A stretch of DNA of 7,226 bases from Candidatus Onthomorpha intestinigallinarum (GTDB taxonomy: Bacteria > Bacteroidota > Bacteroidia > Bacteroidales > P3): NCBI GenBank assembly GCA_019114015.1, contig DXGG01000139.1:1-7226 (forward strand), read 5' to 3'. Below the pieces are notes generated by a model. The model searched no databases. It worked only from the letters and a program-made list of their open reading frames with translations, and was not told the origin of the DNA. Of this stretch, positions 1 through 6,596 are shown in pieces. A program made the position numbers and the translations under genes. Each line of letters begins with the position of its first letter. Position 1 is the first letter of the stretch.

Positions 1-184
1 GCGCATCCGTATTGCATACATACAAATCAACACCCTTGATCCCTTTGTCGTACATATGATTTACGGCGTTGGTTCCGGCTCCTCCGACACCAAGGACCTT
101 TATGAAGGAAGAAGGTTTCGCTTTTTCAACATTGAGTATTTCACCACAATTTACTATGTTTTCTTCACGTATTTGTTCATCCAT
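1..184 (-). CDS. ftsZ: Cell division protein FtsZ (first 61 codons, runs off window edge)
   Basis: Tubulin-like GTPase that polymerises into the division ring. Reading from the ATG at 184 gives 61 residues, beginning MDEQIREENIVN, followed by SFIKVLGVGGAGTNAVNHMY and GVDLYVCNTDA. GVGGAGTNAVNHM is the first nucleotide-binding loop of FtsZ, and NTDA is the start of the next conserved strand and loop. The first 25 or so residues are the usual variable N-terminal extension. A second ATG-like triplet at 180 is out of frame. The leader before the ATG is AT-rich without a Shine-Dalgarno sequence, as usual in Bacteroidota, and carries the inverted repeat at 202-221. The rest of the gene, including the T7 loop and the C-terminal peptide that binds FtsA, lies outside the window. 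Confidence 0.97.
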   Translation of the reverse strand, partial: MDEQIREENIVNCGEILNVEKAKPSSFIKVLGVGGAGTNAVNHMYDKGIKGVDLYVCNTDA

Positions 185-201
185 AATCTTTATTATTTTG
201 C

Positions 202-221
202 TACACTCTACCAAGAGTGTA
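202..221. repeat. Perfect 8 bp inverted repeat in the ftsA-ftsZ gap
   Basis: On the coding (minus) strand the sequence TACACTCT-TGGT-AGAGTGTA forms two perfect 8 bp arms around a 4-base spacer. It lies 17 bp upstream of the ftsZ ATG, in the only sizeable gap of the cluster (185-283). As DNA it could be an operator; as RNA, a small hairpin in the ftsZ leader. It is not followed by a long U run on the coding strand (GCAAAATAATAAAG follows), so it does not look like an intrinsic terminator. A TTGACA lies upstream at 268-273 on the same strand, but I see neither a convincing -10 nor a Bacteroidota TAnnTTTG box at the right distance, so I call no promoter. Confidence 0.6.
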
Positions 222-283
222 AAATTACTACATTATTGTTTTCCGTTTAATCTCTTTTTCGGGTAATTGTCAACAAACCGTTG

Positions 284-1585
284 TTAATAGTTGCTGTCGT
301 TTAATATCTTGTCTAAAAAATCCCTTATGCGTTTTGCAAGGCTGTTCTTTTTTTCCTCGTTTTTGTCAGGTTCCTCTTTTTCAACGGTTTCAATACGAGT
401 ATCTTCATCTTTTTTCTCTTCATGATTATCTTCTTCCTCCAGATATTGAAAACCTTTAAGAATCAAACCTATGCCGGTGGCATGCATGGGATTCTTCATT
501 TCATCCGTTATTGTTCCTTTCAAATGTTCGTGAGGTGTGCCTATTCTTGCGTCCAGACCGGTGAGAAATTCCGTGAGACTAACTATGTTTCTTGTACTTG
601 CACCGCCTCCCGTAAGTACAATGCCGGCTATCAGTTTTTTGCCGAAATCCGTATTGTGTATTTCATATGCCACTTGTTCCAATATCATTTCGACGCGGAA
701 CTTTATTATTTTCGTCAGGGTTTGAACCGATATCTCCCTTGCAGGTTTGCCCCTGAATCCCGGGATAGAGATTATTTCATTTTGGGAATTCTCCGTTTCC
801 AAACAGCTTCCGAAATTTATTTTCAATGCTTCTGCCTGCGTTTTTATTATGGAACAACCGCTCTTTATGTCTTCCGTTATTACGTTTCCAGCAAGAGGAA
901 TCACCGCCGTATGTCTTATTATGCCTTCGTGAAATATGGCTATGTCGGTCGTTCCTCCGCCTATATCGACCAAACAAACTCCGGCATCCTTTTCCTGGTC
1001 GTCAACAACGGCCTCAGCCGAGGCTATGGGTTCCAATATAAGGTTCTTGACCTTGTAGCCAGCCAATTCGACACTTCGGTATATATTCTGTATGTTTGTT
1101 ACATTACCGGTTATTAAATTGAAATTGCCTTCAAGACATTTGCCCACTCTGCCGACAGGATCAATGGTGCTCGTGTCACCGTCAACACTGTAACTTTGCG
1201 CTATGACATGTATGATTCTTTCTCCAGGAGACATGAGCAGATTGTATTGGTCCTGCTCAAGCTTTTTGACATCTTCCTTGGTGATTATGTGGCCTTCTTC
1301 CTGAATCATTATGTTTCCCCTGTGCTGCTGGCTTTTGATATGATGTCCTGCTATGCCCACAAACACTTCGTCCACTTTCATGTTGGCGGTTTGTTCCGCT
1401 TGTTCGACGGCCTTTTTTATCGAATTGGCCGTACTTTCTATATTTTTTACGACGCCTTGTTCAACTCCTATCGAGGCTGTTTTGCCCATGCCTATTATTT
1501 CTATGTCGCCATTGGCGGATTTCTGTCCGATGAAAGCGGCTATTTTCGTTGTTCCGACATCTATTCCAACTACTATGTTCTTCAT
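284..1585 (-). CDS. ftsA: Cell division protein FtsA (actin-like membrane tether of FtsZ)
   Basis: Actin-fold ATPase that anchors FtsZ filaments to the membrane and recruits later division proteins. I chose the ATG at 1585, giving 433 residues starting MKNIVVGIDVGTTK. A longer frame from 1669 would overlap ftsQ by 68 bp and add 28 residues that do not look like FtsA. Motifs are phosphate 1 VGIDVGTTK (6-14), the 1C subdomain around 83-165, phosphate 2 CLVDIGGGTTDIAIF (204-218) and the adenosine motif GIVLTGGGAS (321-330). After residue 381 comes a charged Glu/Lys/Asp linker (about 383-413), then an amphipathic helix SLAKRIRDFLDKIL (415-428) that fits the membrane-targeting sequence. The leader is A-rich with no Shine-Dalgarno sequence. 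The gene sits 99 bp upstream of ftsZ, its polymer partner. Confidence 0.97.
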   Translation of the reverse strand: MKNIVVGIDVGTTKIAAFIGQKSANGDIEIIGMGKTASIGVEQGVVKNIESTANSIKKAVEQAEQTANMKVDEVFVGIAGHHIKSQQHRGNIMIQEEGHIITKEDVKKLEQDQYNLLMSPGERIIHVIAQSYSVDGDTSTIDPVGRVGKCLEGNFNLITGNVTNIQNIYRSVELAGYKVKNLILEPIASAEAVVDDQEKDAGVCLVDIGGGTTDIAIFHEGIIRHTAVIPLAGNVITEDIKSGCSIIKTQAEALKINFGSCLETENSQNEIISIPGFRGKPAREISVQTLTKIIKFRVEMILEQVAYEIHNTDFGKKLIAGIVLTGGGASTRNIVSLTEFLTGLDARIGTPHEHLKGTITDEMKNPMHATGIGLILKGFQYLEEEDNHEEKKDEDTRIETVEKEEPDKNEEKKNSLAKRIRDFLDKILNDSNY

Positions 1586-1601
1586 ATTCTTAATGTTTTG
1601 A

Positions 1602-2363
1602 TTATTTCTTTGTACAAATTGCCTGATTCTTGAATTGCAGATCGATATGACTGTATTCATCCCAACCATATTTCATAAAGCCGTCTTTATACAGATATAC
1701 AAGTTTGTTGAGTTTTTTGTCCAAATCGTTCATCCCTCCCAAAGATATTACGTAATCCCCGACCTTGGGCAACAGCTCGAAACCATCCTTTTTGCTGTAA
1801 TATATCTGGTCTATCTGATTGGCAAGAATTTCTCTGGAAGCCAGATTTCTGGCTATTTTATATACGTTGTATGTTACAGGTTCTCTCGTTGAATCTATTA
1901 CCTTGCCGGCTTCGAGTTTTTCTTCGAAGTCCCCGTTGACAACTAACACATTTGCCGCACGTCCCTTTCTGGTATTGCATACCTCGGCATTGTAATCTAT
2001 GTAAAATTCTTTGCCGTCTACACAATATATTCTCAAAAGAGGAATGTTTTGTTCTATTTTTATATACAGTTTTCCGGTAAGTGTGAGAAATACATTGGCG
2101 GTTTCAATCATGTTCTGGCTTCCGAGATATTTTTCAATCTCTTCCACATCAATTTCTTTACGTTTTTTCCTGTCTATATTTCCAAATCGAGACACAATCA
2201 ATCGTTCTATGTCTTTACGGACTATTATATGGTCGCTGCTCCTGTAATTTATTTCGATGATTACTTTTGAGACAACAAGGTTTCTCATCGTGATGTTTGC
2301 TGCTGCTACTATCACAATTACACCTATGACGATGACAAGAAACCTTATTATCTTTTTATTCAT
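1602..2363 (-). CDS. ftsQ: Cell division protein FtsQ (DivIB family)
   Basis: Bitopic inner-membrane protein that, in the family, links FtsL/FtsB with the septal synthase FtsW-FtsI. The 253 residues start with a short basic cytoplasmic end (MNKK), followed by one transmembrane segment (about 5-24). A POTRA-like region follows (about 32-105, with VEEIEKYLGSQNMIETANV), then the beta domain (about 106-245) ending in IDLQFKNQAICTKK, a C-terminus typical of Bacteroidota FtsQ. Sequence conservation in this family is low, so the call rests on architecture, the C-terminal motif and position between murC and ftsA. murB and ddl, which lie here in Proteobacteria, are absent, as usual in Bacteroidota. 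The ATG overlaps the end of murC by 8 bp; the TAA lies 16 bp before the chosen ftsA start. Confidence 0.93.
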   Translation of the reverse strand: MNKKIIRFLVIVIGVIVIVAAANITMRNLVVSKVIIEINYRSSDHIIVRKDIERLIVSRFGNIDRKKRKEIDVEEIEKYLGSQNMIETANVFLTLTGKLYIKIEQNIPLLRIYCVDGKEFYIDYNAEVCNTRKGRAANVLVVNGDFEEKLEAGKVIDSTREPVTYNVYKIARNLASREILANQIDQIYYSKKDGFELLPKVGDYVISLGGMNDLDKKLNKLVYLYKDGFMKYGWDEYSHIDLQFKNQAICTKK

Positions 2364-3708
2364 TTTCCTTTAGCGTTTTTATTATCGGTTCAACCATTCG
2401 GTCTATGTCCCCTGCTCCCATGCTTACCAGAAGTTCCGGCTGCAATGCGCTCAGAAGCGGAAGCAATTGGTCTTTTTCCACATAGTATTTATCCATTTTA
2501 CCTATCTTGTGCATTATTGTCCTTGAACTTATACCTTTTATCGGCTCTTCCCTTGCAGGGTATATGGGGAGAAGGATAATGTCGTCCAATAATTCCAGAG
2601 CTTTCGCAAATTCCTCCGCAAAGTCTCTTGTTCTGCTGTATAGATGCGGTTGGAATATGCCGCATATTCTTTTTTGAGGATACAACTGTCTCAAGGAGCT
2701 TATGGTAGTTTTTATTTCTTCGGGATGATGTGCATAATCATCGTAGTATATGTATTTGTCGCTTTTGTATTTCAGTTCAAAACGTCTTTTCATCCCTGCG
2801 AAACTTTGCAGTCCTGCCCGTATTTCATATTCGTTTGCACCGAGAGAGAAAGCTATTCCCATTGCCAGAACGGCATTTTCAATGTTGTGAATACCGGGAT
2901 AATTCATCCGCATATCGTAATATACTTTCTCGGGAGTATGATAGTCGAAGTAGAATGCTCCATTGCTTGTTCTTATGTTCCATGCATAATAATCGCTCTC
3001 CAAATCGGAAAGGGAATATGTCATTGTGGTCGTATTGTCCGGAGTTGTCACGTCAAGACCCTGCTTTAGGAATATTTTTCCATCCGGTTTTGTGAGATTG
3101 ACGAACTGAGAAAAGGCTTCTTTCAGATTGTCCAGATTTTTGTAAATATCCAAATGGTCCGCCGCTATAGATGTAACGGCACTTATATATGGTCTCAACT
3201 GCAAGAACGAGCGGTCGTATTCATCCGCCTCCACTACAACAAAATCGGATTTGTCATCAATCAAGACATTGCTTGAAAAATTGTTGGAAATACCTCCAAG
3301 AAAGGCACTTGCACCCATATTGCTTTTGTGCAACAAGTGTGCAATCATGCCGCTCGTTGTGGTTTTCCCGTGTGAGCCTGAAACGGCTATGACCTTTTTT
3401 TCATTAGCGATTTGTCCCAATATTACGGAACGCTTCACACACGGAATGTTGTGTTCCAGAACATGTTGCAGAATCTTGTTGTCCGTTCCTATGGCCGGAG
3501 TGTAAATTGCCAAATCGACATTGTGCGGGATATGTTCCGTCATTTCCTGATATGTAATCAATATTCCTTCCCGTTCCATTTGTCTTGTCAGTTCGGTACA
3601 AACCCTGTCGTAACCGTAAACCACGTTTCCGGTCTGTTTAAGGTAACGGGCAATTGCGCTCATGCCTATACCCCCTATGCCTATGAAATAATATACCTTG
3701 CCCTGCAT
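2356..3708 (-). CDS. murC: UDP-N-acetylmuramate--L-alanine ligase MurC
   Basis: Cytoplasmic ATP-dependent ligase that adds L-alanine to UDP-MurNAc, the first amino acid of the stem peptide. The protein has 450 residues and the complete three-domain Mur ligase build: the N-terminal UDP-binding loop GIGGIGMSAIA (10-20), the P-loop GSHGKTTT (111-118), EADEYDRSF (160-168), HNIENAV (274-280), the start of the C-terminal domain with DDYAHHPEEI (323-332), FQPHLYSRTRDF (352-363), PIYPAREEP (381-389) and GAGDID (431-436). The DDYAHHP and HLYSRT motifs mark it as MurC rather than MurD, E or F; Mpl shares features but the dcw position favours MurC. The intact motif set is a useful contrast to the stripped murD-like gene in the same operon. 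The ATG abuts the murG stop, and the end overlaps ftsQ by 8 bp (ATGAATAA). Confidence 0.97.
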   Translation of the reverse strand: MQGKVYYFIGIGGIGMSAIARYLKQTGNVVYGYDRVCTELTRQMEREGILITYQEMTEHIPHNVDLAIYTPAIGTDNKILQHVLEHNIPCVKRSVILGQIANEKKVIAVSGSHGKTTTSGMIAHLLHKSNMGASAFLGGISNNFSSNVLIDDKSDFVVVEADEYDRSFLQLRPYISAVTSIAADHLDIYKNLDNLKEAFSQFVNLTKPDGKIFLKQGLDVTTPDNTTTMTYSLSDLESDYYAWNIRTSNGAFYFDYHTPEKVYYDMRMNYPGIHNIENAVLAMGIAFSLGANEYEIRAGLQSFAGMKRRFELKYKSDKYIYYDDYAHHPEEIKTTISSLRQLYPQKRICGIFQPHLYSRTRDFAEEFAKALELLDDIILLPIYPAREEPIKGISSRTIMHKIGKMDKYYVEKDQLLPLLSALQPELLVSMGAGDIDRMVEPIIKTLKENE

Positions 3709-4815
3709 TTATTTCCTTATTATTTTTTCTATTTCTTCAACTATTCTTTCATCTGCATTTCTTATTCCCAACGCTTTTATGTTTTTCGACAGTTCGTCTC
3801 TTAAACCGATGTTTTTTACAAGAGTGTCCAATCGTTCTATCAAGTGCTCTCTTGAGTCAATGTCCCTCACCATCAAGGCAGCGTGTTTTTCTGCCAGTGA
3901 ATTGGCATTCTTGGTCTGATGATCCTCCGCAACATTGGGCGAAGGAATGAGAATACAAGGTTTTCCTACTATACATAGTTCGGAAATGGCTATGGCTCCC
4001 GCCCGTGAAATTATTATGTCCGCCAATGAATAGGCCTGTTCCATTTCATATATGAAATCGTAAACCTTTATCAGAGGAGTGTTCAGGCGTTCCGTTTCGG
4101 TCTTTGCGCGTTGATGAAAGCTTTTTCCGGTTTGCCAAATGAGCTGGATGTCGTTTTGAATGAAATAATCCAGATTCTGTATTATGCTCTCATTGATTGT
4201 CAAGGCTCCAAGGCTTCCCCCGATAACCAGAACGGTGCATTTATCGGCATTCATTCCGAAAGTGGAAAGGCCTTTCTCTTTTTCCTGTTCGGAAAATGAT
4301 TCCAATCTCGAAATGCTTTGACGTATCGGATTTCCCGTAAAAACTATTTTGTTTTCGGGAAACCATCTGCTCATGTTGTCATATGCAACGCATATCCTGT
4401 TTACTCCGGAGGCCAGCATCTTGTTTGTAACGCCAGGGAAAGAGTTCTGTTCCTGAATCAGCGTTGGTATGCCTTTGGAAACCGCAGCCTTGAGTGTCGG
4501 ACCTGAAGCATAGCCTCCTACACCTATTACGACGTCGGGATTGAAGTCTTTTATTATTTTTCCGGCTTTTACCATCGAACAAATCAGTTTGAACGGAAAT
4601 GAAAAATTCTTCCACAGTTTCTTGCGCTGAAAGCCTGCAACAGGCAGGCCTATGATTTTGTATCCCGCCTGGGGTACCTTGTCCATCTCCATACGTCCCT
4701 TCGCACCCACGAACAATATCTCCGCCTGAGGATATTTTTTCTTTAAACAGTTTGCAATGGATATTGCGGGAAAGATATGTCCTCCCGTTCCTCCTCCGCT
4801 AATTATTGCTTTCAT
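3709..4815 (-). CDS. murG: UDP-GlcNAc:lipid I N-acetylglucosaminyltransferase MurG
   Basis: Peripheral membrane GT-B glycosyltransferase that adds GlcNAc to lipid I to form lipid II at the inner face of the membrane. At 368 residues it has normal family length. The N-terminal acceptor domain has the glycine loop SGGGTGGHIFPA (6-17), GVGGYASGP (98-106) and QEQNSFPGVTNK (121-132). The C-terminal UDP-GlcNAc domain has GGSLGA (199-204), SRAGAIAISEL (270-280) and PSPNVAEDHQTKNA (291-304), matching the nucleotide-sugar binding site. A hydrophobic and basic patch around 64-80 (KKLWKNFSFPFKLI) is a plausible membrane-contact surface. The ATG lies inside the last codons of ftsW (17 bp overlap), and the TAA is followed directly by the murC ATG, which suggests translational coupling across three genes. 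All recognisable active-site motifs are present. Confidence 0.97.
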   Translation of the reverse strand: MKAIISGGGTGGHIFPAISIANCLKKKYPQAEILFVGAKGRMEMDKVPQAGYKIIGLPVAGFQRKKLWKNFSFPFKLICSMVKAGKIIKDFNPDVVIGVGGYASGPTLKAAVSKGIPTLIQEQNSFPGVTNKMLASGVNRICVAYDNMSRWFPENKIVFTGNPIRQSISRLESFSEQEKEKGLSTFGMNADKCTVLVIGGSLGALTINESIIQNLDYFIQNDIQLIWQTGKSFHQRAKTETERLNTPLIKVYDFIYEMEQAYSLADIIISRAGAIAISELCIVGKPCILIPSPNVAEDHQTKNANSLAEKHAALMVRDIDSREHLIERLDTLVKNIGLRDELSKNIKALGIRNADERIVEEIEKIIRK

Positions 4816-6052
4816 TTCTGTTTGTTTTTATGTCGTCTTTATCCGATTTTGTTCCGCTCCCACTGTCTTTTGATTCCGTATTTTCGTTTTCTGAATCCAA
4901 ATTTTTGTTTTCAGAATCCGTTTTCCTCTTATTTGATTTCGCGTCTATGCTGAGCAACAAACCCAGTCCAAAACTGCTCAATATTAAAGAAGTTCCTCCA
5001 TAACTTATGAAAGGAAGCGTTTGTCCGGTCACAGGTATTATCGTTGTGGCAACCATGATGTTGATCATGGCCTGCAAAATGATGATAAGTCCGATTCCTA
5101 TGGCAAGGTAAGAACCAAACAGACCCGGCGCGTTGCGACTTATTTTGATGGAACGATAGAAAAGAATCATATACAGTATTATTATAGTCCCTCCCAAAAG
5201 CAAACCGCCTTCCTCAAGTATTATGGCAAAAATAAAGTCATTGTGCGATTCATTCAGAAATCTGCCTTGTTCGGTATTACCTATGCCTTTGCCCAATATT
5301 CCTCCGGTAGCTATTGCCATTTTTGCAGTATTCGGCTGGTTATTTTCCGTTTTGTCATTGTCTATGAAATTTTCTATGCGATTAACCCATGTATCGCCTC
5401 GTCCTATTATTTTGGGATTTATCTCGTTAATGAGAAAAACAACAAACAGAGCAACAATGCCTAATCCTATCGTGCACAACATGTGCTTTATTTTTGCTCC
5501 TGCAATAAACATCATTATCAAACAGCAACCGAACAGAAGAAAAGCGGTGGATAAGTTCTGCGGAAAAATCAACATGGACACGAAAATTATTTGACCTACG
5601 AGTATTGAGAAGTTTTTGGAATCCTTTATGCCTTCTTTAAGGATGGACAAGCGATGTGCAACATATATTATCAACAAATATTTTACTATTTCTGAAGGTT
5701 GGAACTGACCTATAAAAGGCAGCACTATCCATCTGCTTGCCGCCTTTCCGAAGATTCCGCCTATGAGAAGCGTTATTGCCAACAACATGATAGAAAAACC
5801 GTACATTATGTTGGAATATTTGGAGTAATACTTGTAGTTTATCAAATGGAAAACATAGGTTACAAAAAAACCGAAAGTCAATATAAAAAAATGCTTTCTA
5901 AACATGCCGAATATGTTTCCTCCCTGGTTTTCATATACGGTTTTTCCCATACTGCTGAAAACCAAGACAAGAGAAACGAGCATGAACAGCAGATAAACTA
6001 TCCATATTATCTTGTCTCCTTTTATCTTCAGATTAACTTTGTTTTTTAACAT
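4799..6052 (-). CDS. ftsW: Septal peptidoglycan glycosyltransferase FtsW (SEDS family)
   Basis: Multi-pass SEDS protein that polymerises lipid II into septal glycan together with a class B PBP (FtsI, usually encoded upstream in this cluster). The 417 residues contain about ten hydrophobic segments from residue 14 to 370. Family motifs are GQFQPSEIVKYLL (115-127), the extracellular loop with HNDFIFAIILEEGG (270-283), where D272 matches the catalytic aspartate of SEDS proteins, and PVTGQTLPFISYGGTSL (340-356). The loop reads FLNESHNDF where the family usually has LPxxxxD, so a usually conserved proline is replaced by asparagine. After the last helix comes a hydrophilic tail (371-417) rich in Ser, Asn, Asp, Glu and Lys, with two copies of DSENxNx. 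The start ATG is 4 bp after the murD-like stop, and the end overlaps murG by 17 bp. RodA is a less likely reading given the dcw context. Confidence 0.96.
   Translation of the reverse strand: MLKNKVNLKIKGDKIIWIVYLLFMLVSLVLVFSSMGKTVYENQGGNIFGMFRKHFFILTFGFFVTYVFHLINYKYYSKYSNIMYGFSIMLLAITLLIGGIFGKAASRWIVLPFIGQFQPSEIVKYLLIIYVAHRLSILKEGIKDSKNFSILVGQIIFVSMLIFPQNLSTAFLLFGCCLIMMFIAGAKIKHMLCTIGLGIVALFVVFLINEINPKIIGRGDTWVNRIENFIDNDKTENNQPNTAKMAIATGGILGKGIGNTEQGRFLNESHNDFIFAIILEEGGLLLGGTIIILYMILFYRSIKISRNAPGLFGSYLAIGIGLIIILQAMINIMVATTIIPVTGQTLPFISYGGTSLILSSFGLGLLLSIDAKSNKRKTDSENKNLDSENENTESKDSGSGTKSDKDDIKTNRNESNN
4877..4918 (-). repeat. Two tandem 21 bp units in the ftsW tail
   Basis: Codons 379-385 (DSENKNL) and 386-392 (DSENENT) of ftsW are encoded by two adjacent 21 bp units with 17 of 21 bases identical. 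A weaker third copy may follow (ESKDSGS). The units lie in the cytoplasmic hydrophilic tail, where length change by slippage would leave the membrane core intact. Confidence 0.6.
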
Positions 6053-6056
6053 ATCA

Positions 6057-6593
6057 TTACAATGATCGCACTAAGTGAGCAAAATTGTTTCCTTTCAATT
6101 CTATGTCTTCTTCGTTCCCGCTTGCCGGAGAATAAACGACGAAATCCGGAGCGGAAGCAAAATAATATGCCGTTTTAACGGCCGAATCCAAATCTTCAGC
6201 CTGAATCACGTTTGTTAATCCGGTAAATAGCTGGGAAATACTGTTGCTTTGTTTCGATATTATAATAAGAGTATGAACCTTTTGTTTGACGATGTTTTTC
6301 ATGTTTGACAATTGTTTGCAGTCGCCGTTGAACTCCAATATCCATATTACGGGATTGGATGTCATTTCGAGAGTAAACCATGAGGAATTACTCGTTATGC
6401 TTTTGGCATCGTCTATATAATTCACGCCTTTTATCGTAGCGATTATTTCGTTCTTGTGTTTGAAACAACTTTTGTCCACAAGCATGTTTCTAAGCGTATT
6501 GTTACGGCTTTTGAATACGTCCTCGTAATTGCGTTCCGAAAGGGTTTGTGGGATGTATTTCCTTCCCTGAGTAGCCAATCTTTCTATTGTCAT
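6057..6593 (-). CDS. MurD-like protein reduced to the C-terminal (Mur ligase C) domain, probably not catalytic
   Basis: This 178-residue protein sits exactly where murD (UDP-MurNAc-L-alanine--D-glutamate ligase, normally about 450 residues) belongs. Residues 2-10 (TIERLATQG) resemble the end of the Mur central domain just before its GxHNxxN motif. From there the protein lines up without gaps, by eye and from memory of Bacteroidota MurD, into the C-terminal Rossmann-like domain: GVNYIDDAKSITSNSSWFTL (56-75), PVIWIL (81-86), SPAS (155-158) and the helix ending FAHLVRSL. The N-terminal UDP-binding domain and the P-loop ATPase core (GxxGKT) are absent. There is no room for them: the ATG is 3 bp after the mraY stop, and the TAA is 4 bp before ftsW. 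Remaining motifs are altered (HN to KY, HRLE to HKNE, NDSKATN to DDAKSIT, and a shortened loop after SPA). D-Glu ligase activity is not expected. It may be a degrading relic, a scaffold or regulatory domain, or kept for translational coupling. Homology is fairly sure; function is unknown. Confidence 0.85.
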   Translation of the reverse strand: MTIERLATQGRKYIPQTLSERNYEDVFKSRNNTLRNMLVDKSCFKHKNEIIATIKGVNYIDDAKSITSNSSWFTLEMTSNPVIWILEFNGDCKQLSNMKNIVKQKVHTLIIISKQSNSISQLFTGLTNVIQAEDLDSAVKTAYYFASAPDFVVYSPASGNEEDIELKGNNFAHLVRSL

Positions 6594-6596
6594 GGA

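Noticed and set aside
202..221. Intrinsic terminator after ftsA
   Set aside because: The stem is short and AT-rich at its base, and no run of U follows on the coding strand. It also sits very close to the ftsZ start.
268..273. TTGACA as a -35 box for an ftsZ promoter
   Set aside because: No matching -10 at about 17 bp, and Bacteroidota primary sigma factors use a different consensus (TTG and TAnnTTTG), which I could not find at the right spacing.
422..1117. Long plus-strand open frame (231 codons) opposite ftsA
   Set aside because: Antisense shadow of a well-supported ftsA frame. The translation is rich in Cys, Tyr and Phe with no recognisable domain, as expected from the reverse of biased codons.
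2644..3095. Plus-strand open frames opposite murC
   Set aside because: Shadows of murC, whose Mur ligase motifs are complete on the minus strand.
6057..6593. A frameshifted full-length murD whose N-terminal half lies in another frame
   Set aside because: mraY runs with its conserved C-terminus to 6597, so there is no space for the missing 280 or so codons in any frame.
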